Part shown: one piece after another, positions 5,401 to 8,404 of the stretch
Layout: each line of letters starts with the position of its first letter
Position numbering within the stretch: the first letter of the stretch is position 1
Source of the DNA: Leptofilum sp050292445
GTDB lineage: Bacteria > Chloroflexota > Anaerolineae > Promineifilales > Promineifilaceae
DNA: 8,404 bases
Direction of reading: 5' to 3'
Assembly (NCBI GenBank): GCA_050292445.1
Contig: JBNKLQ010000258.1
Location: 1 to 8,404, forward strand
Made by a program: the position numbers and the translations under genes
Notes under the pieces: generated by a model
Databases searched by the model: none
The model's input: the letters and a program-made list of their open reading frames with translations, nothing else
What the model was told of the DNA's origin: nothing

Positions 5401-8268
5401 CAGGCTCAATTCCAGTTGGCGATTGGCGACCGGATCGTCAAACACCGTTTGCACGCTGGCGCTGATGCGGAACGGGCTGCCTGGTTCCTGAACGTAGCCG
5501 TCCGTCTCCACGGTGAGGTATTCCTCGGCGTCGTAAATCGTGATGACGGCGTGGCCGCTGACGGTCTGATGGCTGCCATCATCGACGGTGGCTTCCAGCC
5601 CCCATTGAATCTGGCCCAGACTGCTGTTCCAGTCGCGCTGCTCAAAGTAGAGGCCATCGCCACGTAGAGGAACGTTGATGGTGAGACGGCCGTTTTCGTC
5701 CGTGGTGCCGTGCAGGGCGTTAACGCCATACAGCTCATACCAGGTGTAGAGGCCAGACGTGTACCAGTCGGACTGTACCTGGAAGCGGCGCAGGGTCACT
5801 TCGGCGTTGGCCACCGGTTCGCCAAAGAAGTAGGCGGTGTCGATGGTGAGTTCGGCGGTGTCGCCCTGGATGTAGTCAACGGCGTCGGTGCTAACGGTGA
5901 CTTCGTAGTCGGGCTTGCGGTAATCTTCTACTTTGAAGATTTGGCTGTGGGCCGTGTCGTTGAAGGTTACTTCGACTGTATAAACCCCTAACGACGCGCC
6001 CTCGGCAATCTGGAACTGGCCGTTGACGGTGCCAAAGCTGTTGGTTGTTAGTTCCTGAGTTTGTACGACGTTGTTGCGGCTGTCACGAATGCGGATGGTA
6101 ACGGCCGTTCCGGCGGGCGGCACAGAGAGCAGGGCATCGTCATCCAGGCGCACGATGGCTTTGAAGTAGACGGTTTGGCCTGGTTTATAAATCGGCCGTT
6201 CGGTAAAGACAAAGGCGGCCGATTGGGCGTTTGTGGGATGGCCGGAGCGCCAGCTGTTCCAGCCGCTGCTGCTTTGCCATTCGTCAGAAAGGCCAGTGAG
6301 GGTTATATCGTTCCCCACTTGCGCGGTGACGATGAGTGGCTCGGTAGCGGGGGGGCCGCCTTCTTCGAAGCTGGGCAGCGTGGCTTCAAACAGACCTTCG
6401 CCGTTGGCCTGGCCATTGGCGATGACGTTCCCATTGGCAAAAGCGTTGCTATTGCGGGCATAAACTGTCACGACCGCATTAGCCACAGGTGCGTCGTTGA
6501 TGTTTGTCACCCAGACCAGCAGCTGCTCGTCGGCCTGCTTCACCGCCACGGTATTTTCGCTGATGACCAAAATGAGCTGGTCGTTGACGTTGCCCGCGAT
6601 GAGGTTGAGGATGTAGAGGCCAGGCGGCACGTTTTCAGGAATAATGGCTTCCTGCACGTTGGCCCATTCTTGCAGCGGCGCGGCGCTGGTCATTTGCCAG
6701 TCGGCCACCAGTTCGGTGCCCGTGATGTCGATGGACGTTTCGTCTTCCTCATTCCAAACCCAGCCCTGAAAACCGGAATTATAACGATCCAGGAACTGGT
6801 TCATGGTGAGCTGGTACAGCTCAAAGTTGAACTGAAGTGAGTCACGGCGAAAGGCTTGAAATTGGATGGCGCGACGGCCGTTCACATCCAGCACCTGGGC
6901 ATTGGGACCGTAGCCAAAGTTGGCCACATCTTGCAGCGCCTTGGTAGTGAATTCCCAGGTGTAGGCGTCATTTAGCACCTGCTCGCCATCGGCACTGAGC
7001 GCCGTGGGGGCGATGGTGACGGTATAGCTGCTGTTTTCGGCTAGATAGCCATCTTCCGGAGCGAAGATGAGCGTCGTTTCTTGCCAGCTAAAGCTGCCTG
7101 CGGTGGCTGGTTCAATCTGAAAGGCGGCTTCGGTGCTGGTAGGATCCATCAAGCGGTCGAAGCGAATCTTAATGGTGTCGGCGGGATGGTTGTTGTCGCC
7201 TCTCGGGGTGGCCGAGAGAATGACGGGTGGGGTGGTGAAGGTCACCGCTTCTGGCTGGGGTAGATCGCCGCCAGCCGCATCGCGCAGCGGGCTGCTAAAG
7301 CTGATGGTGTAGGTGGTATCGGCGGGCAGCTGGCTTTCCGGGTCCAGCTCAATGCGTTTGTAATCGCTGCTCCAGCTGAGCTTGCCGCTGATGGCAGGCT
7401 TAATTTCCATAACCTCGCGCAGCTGATCCAGGTCGATGGCGTAGTTGAATTGGAGGACGATGGGGGCCAGGTGGTTGGTGGTATTGGGCCAGGAAACGCT
7501 GGCCAGCGGCTCTGCCAACTGGATGGTCCAGGTGTAGGGTTGGGCTAAGTGACGGTTGGTTTGGTCTACGGCCGTTTTGCCCACGCTAAATAGATACTCG
7601 GTGCCAAAAGCCAACTGCTCCGCCACGATGAGGTTCAGCGTGTTGTCATCCCACTCCAGCGTGTAATCAACGGCAGGTGAAATGGCGATGGCGGCGGCCA
7701 CAGTGTCACGCTCCATCGGGCGGTTGAAGGTGAGGGCAAAGCTGGGCTGCCGTTCGGCCACGGTGGTGCCGCTGGGCATCCGTCGGCTGATGAGCGGGGT
7801 GTTTTGCGTTCTGATTTGCCAGCGCTGCACGGAGGTAAAAGTTAACCCACTGCTGCTCTTAACGGAGGCGTGCAAATTCACCCAATAGCTGCGATTGGTG
7901 CTAAAGCTTTCATCGGGGGTGAAGGTGAGGACGGTATTGTTATCGCTCCATTCAAACGTGCCGCGCACGGGCGGGGAGAAGAGGAGCGGCTGGGGGGCGG
8001 TGGTTTGCATTGGCTGGTTAAACTGAATCACCAACGCGGCATCGGGCGGAAAGTCGTCCAGGGCAAAGTCCCCCACTGGTTCCCAGGCGAGAAAATCGGG
8101 AACGGCCGTGGGCGTGGCAGTAGGTTCGGGGTTGTCGATTTCGACGGTTTCAGTGCGAGTGGTGGAAACGGCCGTGGGTGTGGGTGCCGTTGGTTGGTCA
8201 CCCTGGCAGGCCGCCAAAATCATCAAGATGGTAAAGAAAGTTAGTAAAAAGCGCAGACGCTGGTTCAT
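2449..8268 (-). CDS. Alpha-2-macroglobulin family lipoprotein with thioester and four N-terminal Ig-like domains, 1939 aa
   Basis: Bacterial alpha-2-macroglobulins are thought to trap proteases at the cell surface: cleavage of a bait segment exposes a thioester that bonds to the attacker. The signal peptide ends in LAAC (Cys21), followed by a Thr/Pro-rich tether to about residue 57. Four Big_5/SbsA-like Ig domains follow, at about 72-155, 160-251, 258-347 and 350-442, each with a strand like VIQFNQPM near its start and YTWTIQ or VTFTTP at its end. Macroglobulin domains then run from about 450. MG2 begins at FTERPIYKPGQTVYF (688-702), the next starts near YRKPDYEV (783), and a later one contains VDEAIFAL (1179-1186). 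A Gly-rich, bait-like linker lies at 1220-1236, before the A2M domain (VWEPVLHTDFNGEV, LTSWRATAKA). The thioester motif is GCVEQT with Cys1463 and Gln1466, in an alpha/alpha toroid domain of about 1445-1715 (DGGWGWW, QGWGTTNETSFAILGL). A C-terminal MG10-like domain has ISYYARA and a MYNAALWGRS stretch. It is longer than E. coli YfhM (about 1650) mainly because of the added Ig domains. The start is supported by AGAGGG 7 nt upstream. No PBP1C gene is adjacent. Confidence 0.96.
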   Translation of the reverse strand: MNQRLRFLLTFFTILMILAACQGDQPTAPTPTAVSTTRTETVEIDNPEPTATPTAVPDFLAWEPVGDFALDDFPPDAALVIQFNQPMQTTAPQPLLFSPPVRGTFEWSDNNTVLTFTPDESFSTNRSYWVNLHASVKSSSGLTFTSVQRWQIRTQNTPLISRRMPSGTTVAERQPSFALTFNRPMERDTVAAAIAISPAVDYTLEWDDNTLNLIVAEQLAFGTEYLFSVGKTAVDQTNRHLAQPYTWTIQLAEPLASVSWPNTTNHLAPIVLQFNYAIDLDQLREVMEIKPAISGKLSWSSDYKRIELDPESQLPADTTYTISFSSPLRDAAGGDLPQPEAVTFTTPPVILSATPRGDNNHPADTIKIRFDRLMDPTSTEAAFQIEPATAGSFSWQETTLIFAPEDGYLAENSSYTVTIAPTALSADGEQVLNDAYTWEFTTKALQDVANFGYGPNAQVLDVNGRRAIQFQAFRRDSLQFNFELYQLTMNQFLDRYNSGFQGWVWNEEDETSIDITGTELVADWQMTSAAPLQEWANVQEAIIPENVPPGLYILNLIAGNVNDQLILVISENTVAVKQADEQLLVWVTNINDAPVANAVVTVYARNSNAFANGNVIANGQANGEGLFEATLPSFEEGGPPATEPLIVTAQVGNDITLTGLSDEWQSSSGWNSWRSGHPTNAQSAAFVFTERPIYKPGQTVYFKAIVRLDDDALLSVPPAGTAVTIRIRDSRNNVVQTQELTTNSFGTVNGQFQIAEGASLGVYTVEVTFNDTAHSQIFKVEDYRKPDYEVTVSTDAVDYIQGDTAELTIDTAYFFGEPVANAEVTLRRFQVQSDWYTSGLYTWYELYGVNALHGTTDENGRLTINVPLRGDGLYFEQRDWNSSLGQIQWGLEATVDDGSHQTVSGHAVITIYDAEEYLTVETDGYVQEPGSPFRISASVQTVFDDPVANRQLELSLRRWNRNTYEYDTVVQSANLSTGENGRATLNFTIEEPGYYQIRVTGEDGQGKAMTYTSWVYAFSDFYSNWYGGDSGNLHLVADKDEYRPGDVAHILVESSFSGPALLTIERGSIRRQELVELTAPITRIPVTIEEGDTPNVYVAINAWQEQDTTLTRDTGSSLPDSRLMSSYVNLSVPAFTKRLNVTITPDKAEYAPGEEATFTVRVTNFRDEPVSAEVSLALVDEAIFALSPELNGLMYDAFYYERGSTVNTYNAMHPTRYLWEGGMGGGGGDGVVTGGPRQDFPDTAVWEPVLHTDFNGEVSVTVTLPDSLTSWRATAKATTADTQVGEATANIITKQDIIIRSLLPRILTAGDTMALSAIVHNYSDSVQELVVELEIGDQGLEIGGEAAQTITLQPGQQRIVGWPVEAVEAGEVALLITAVPTSGGGTAGSTGPSDAIQLPLTIQPLAIPDVTTEVGQFTGRFETTVTVPADALPMSQVEVQLSRSIAGSMLEGLQYLTGYPYGCVEQTMSKALPNAVVGRALKQLGVTNPTLQAELPGQINASIQRLYGFQHTDGGWGWWYDDDSHDYQTAWVIFGLAVMADAGYEVDSGVIERGVEWFNNQTPAEVDARTRAFAYYAMALAGLPNEELTLNLAANRHILNGDEFSLAALALTLHEMGENELAAEVLAELGETAVSQDGSVYWQGADHDGYYHDKVMASNIRTTALALSAYSQIEPRSELIPGMVRWLMAQRRSQGWGTTNETSFAILGLTDHLLATSYSEAATTASYSVQVNGQTVASGTLGRGEPAVSLTIPLEQLQTGENEVVLTQSGGGRLYFVLNGRMFVPRGEIDAAGEVTITRRYLDGETGQPLTSIEPGQLVQIRLTVDLPDQGSYIIIEDHLPGGLEALNEGLATTSHVADAYNGPTYRWHELGYNYKEVFGDRVSFFVTEMDPRPLTISYYARATQAGSFTAMPTEVYAMYNAALWGRSASNQIVIELPE
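3871..3885 (-). other. Thioester motif codons (Gly-Cys-Val-Glu-Gln) of the macroglobulin
   Basis: The plus-strand bases 3871-3885 read on the minus strand as Gly1462-Cys1463-Val1464-Glu1465-Gln1466. CxEQ is the thioester signature of thioester-containing macroglobulins and complement factors. Cys and Gln form the internal bond that reacts with the trapped protein. Both are intact here, so the protein is predicted to belong to the covalent-trapping class, not to the bacterial paralogues that lost the thioester. Confidence 0.9.
4238..4272. repeat. Five-unit heptamer array inside the macroglobulin gene
   Basis: Plus-strand units are CCCCCAA, TCTCCAA, TCCCTGA, TCTCCAA and TCTCCAA, exactly 7 bp each. 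The 12-mer CCAATCTCCAAT recurs at 4241-4252 and 4262-4273. Because 7 is not a multiple of 3, each 21-bp block spans all frames, and the protein reads LEIGDQGLEIG (residues 1333-1343), repeating the motif LEIG. This falls in a predicted beta-hairpin of a macroglobulin domain. It looks like a short intergenic-type tandem repeat tolerated inside a gene. Confidence 0.7.
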
Positions 8269-8275
8269 GGTTGTA

Positions 8276-8281
8276 CCCTCT
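8276..8281 (-). promoter_or_regulatory. Ribosome binding site of the macroglobulin gene
   Basis: On the minus strand AGAGGG (plus-strand CCCTCT, 8276-8281) lies 7 nt before the ATG at 8268. It is the best Shine-Dalgarno match in the window and fixes the start just before the signal peptide MNQRLRFLL. Confidence 0.65.
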
Positions 8282-8315
8282 GTGGTTCATAAAAAGTGCG
8301 AAGTTTCTTTAATAG

Positions 8316-8404
8316 CAGTAAACAGAAGTCAGTATTCAGTGTTCAGTAGGACTCTCTTCAGATGGGTCAACTGATTACTGCATACTGGTTACTGACCACT
8401 GATA
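8316..8404. repeat. Mirror-symmetric heptamer array: five CAGTNNN then five ACTGNNN
   Basis: CAGT starts at 8316, 8323 (here CAGA), 8330, 8337 and 8344. Its reverse complement ACTG starts at 8370, 8377, 8384, 8391 and 8398. Every step is exactly 7, and all five pairs share one symmetry centre (8358.5). The tetramers could thus pair as a ladder of 4-bp stems separated by 3-nt spacers, some of which also pair (8327-8329 with 8388-8390; 8334-8335 with 8382-8383). The unpaired centre is about 8348-8369. It sits 48 nt and more upstream of the macroglobulin start codon and reaches the window edge, so more units may follow. It may be a repeat element, an RNA hairpin in the 5' leader, or a protein-binding array. 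Confidence 0.8.

Larger units (their letters stand above)
507..8175. repeat. Highly iterated palindrome ACGGCCGT, 14 copies (HIP1-like)
   Basis: Copies start at 507, 1130, 1714, 2234, 2926, 3368, 4133, 4535, 5686, 6101, 6874, 7568, 8102 and 8168. For an 8-mer in 8.4 kb about 0.1-0.2 copies are expected. Thirteen of the 14 also have an A before or a T after, so the fuller consensus is (A)ACGGCCGT(T). All lie in genes. Ten encode Thr-Ala-Val and four encode Asn/Asp-Gly-Arg, and the third frame is never used. By hand count 14 of about 20 CGGCCG hexamers sit in the full octamer, so this is not just a GC-content effect. The role is unknown. Confidence 0.85.

Noticed and set aside
6391..6460. Asn-Gly-rich run in the macroglobulin (residues about 604-624) with CCATTGGC twice
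   Set aside because: Two short copies only, in a surface-loop type sequence. Not enough to call a repeat element.
6061..6840. Long plus-strand open frame (259 codons) opposite the macroglobulin gene
   Set aside because: It lies entirely antisense to a well-supported gene, has no recognisable domain, and its length is explained by GC-rich third positions on the other strand.
507..8175. ACGGCCGT as a DNA uptake sequence of the Neisseria/Pasteurellaceae kind
   Set aside because: Those signals are non-palindromic and often occur as intergenic inverted pairs. Here the word is a perfect palindrome and every copy is inside a gene, so a HIP1-like role fits better.
8316..8404. CRISPR array
   Set aside because: The repeated unit is only 4 constant bases with 3-base spacers, and the array inverts in the middle. 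No repeat-spacer layout of CRISPR size is present.

Overview
The window looks like a piece of a moderately GC-rich bacterial chromosome. I place it tentatively in the Chloroflexota (Anaerolineae/Ardenticatenia-like). The reasons are two lipoproteins whose mature ends are long Thr/Pro-rich tethers, a large alpha-2-macroglobulin preceded by Ig-like domains, weak or absent Shine-Dalgarno sequences on some genes, and many short dispersed repeats. No rRNA, tRNA, CRISPR array, transposase or phage gene was seen, and the taxonomic call is inference.

Layout. Positions 1-110 are a short non-coding leader with a small period-8 repeat. Two plus-strand genes follow: a four-repeat TPR protein (111-602) and a 64-residue two-helix membrane protein of unknown function (665-859). 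From about 906 to 8268 everything is on the minus strand. Reading in the direction of transcription, a 1939-residue alpha-2-macroglobulin family lipoprotein (8268 to 2449) comes first. A 10-bp-arm GC-rich palindrome lies in the gap after it. Then comes a TolB-like beta-propeller lipoprotein (2388 to 1099), whose last 67 or so residues lie in another frame (down to 906), so the gene appears frameshifted. The right end (8282-8404) is non-coding and holds an unusual mirror-symmetric array of heptamers.

How the genes may work together. The alpha-2-macroglobulin keeps the thioester motif (Cys1463-Val-Glu-Gln1466) and is probably a membrane-anchored protease trap on the cell surface. The propeller lipoprotein is codirectional, has the same anchor-and-tether design, and may be cotranscribed. 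It could be a surface partner, but no function is shown. The penicillin-binding protein PBP1C, often encoded beside bacterial macroglobulins, is absent from the window.

The strongest unexpected signal is at DNA level. The 8-bp palindrome ACGGCCGT occurs 14 times in 8.4 kb, where roughly 0.1-0.2 would be expected by chance. All copies are in coding sequence and in only two of three frames. All ten Thr-Ala-Val tripeptides in the annotated proteins are spelled with it. This resembles the HIP1 palindrome of cyanobacteria but has a different sequence. Two period-7 tandem arrays add a second layer of unexplained structure: one inside the macroglobulin gene and one forming a ten-unit dyad upstream of it.
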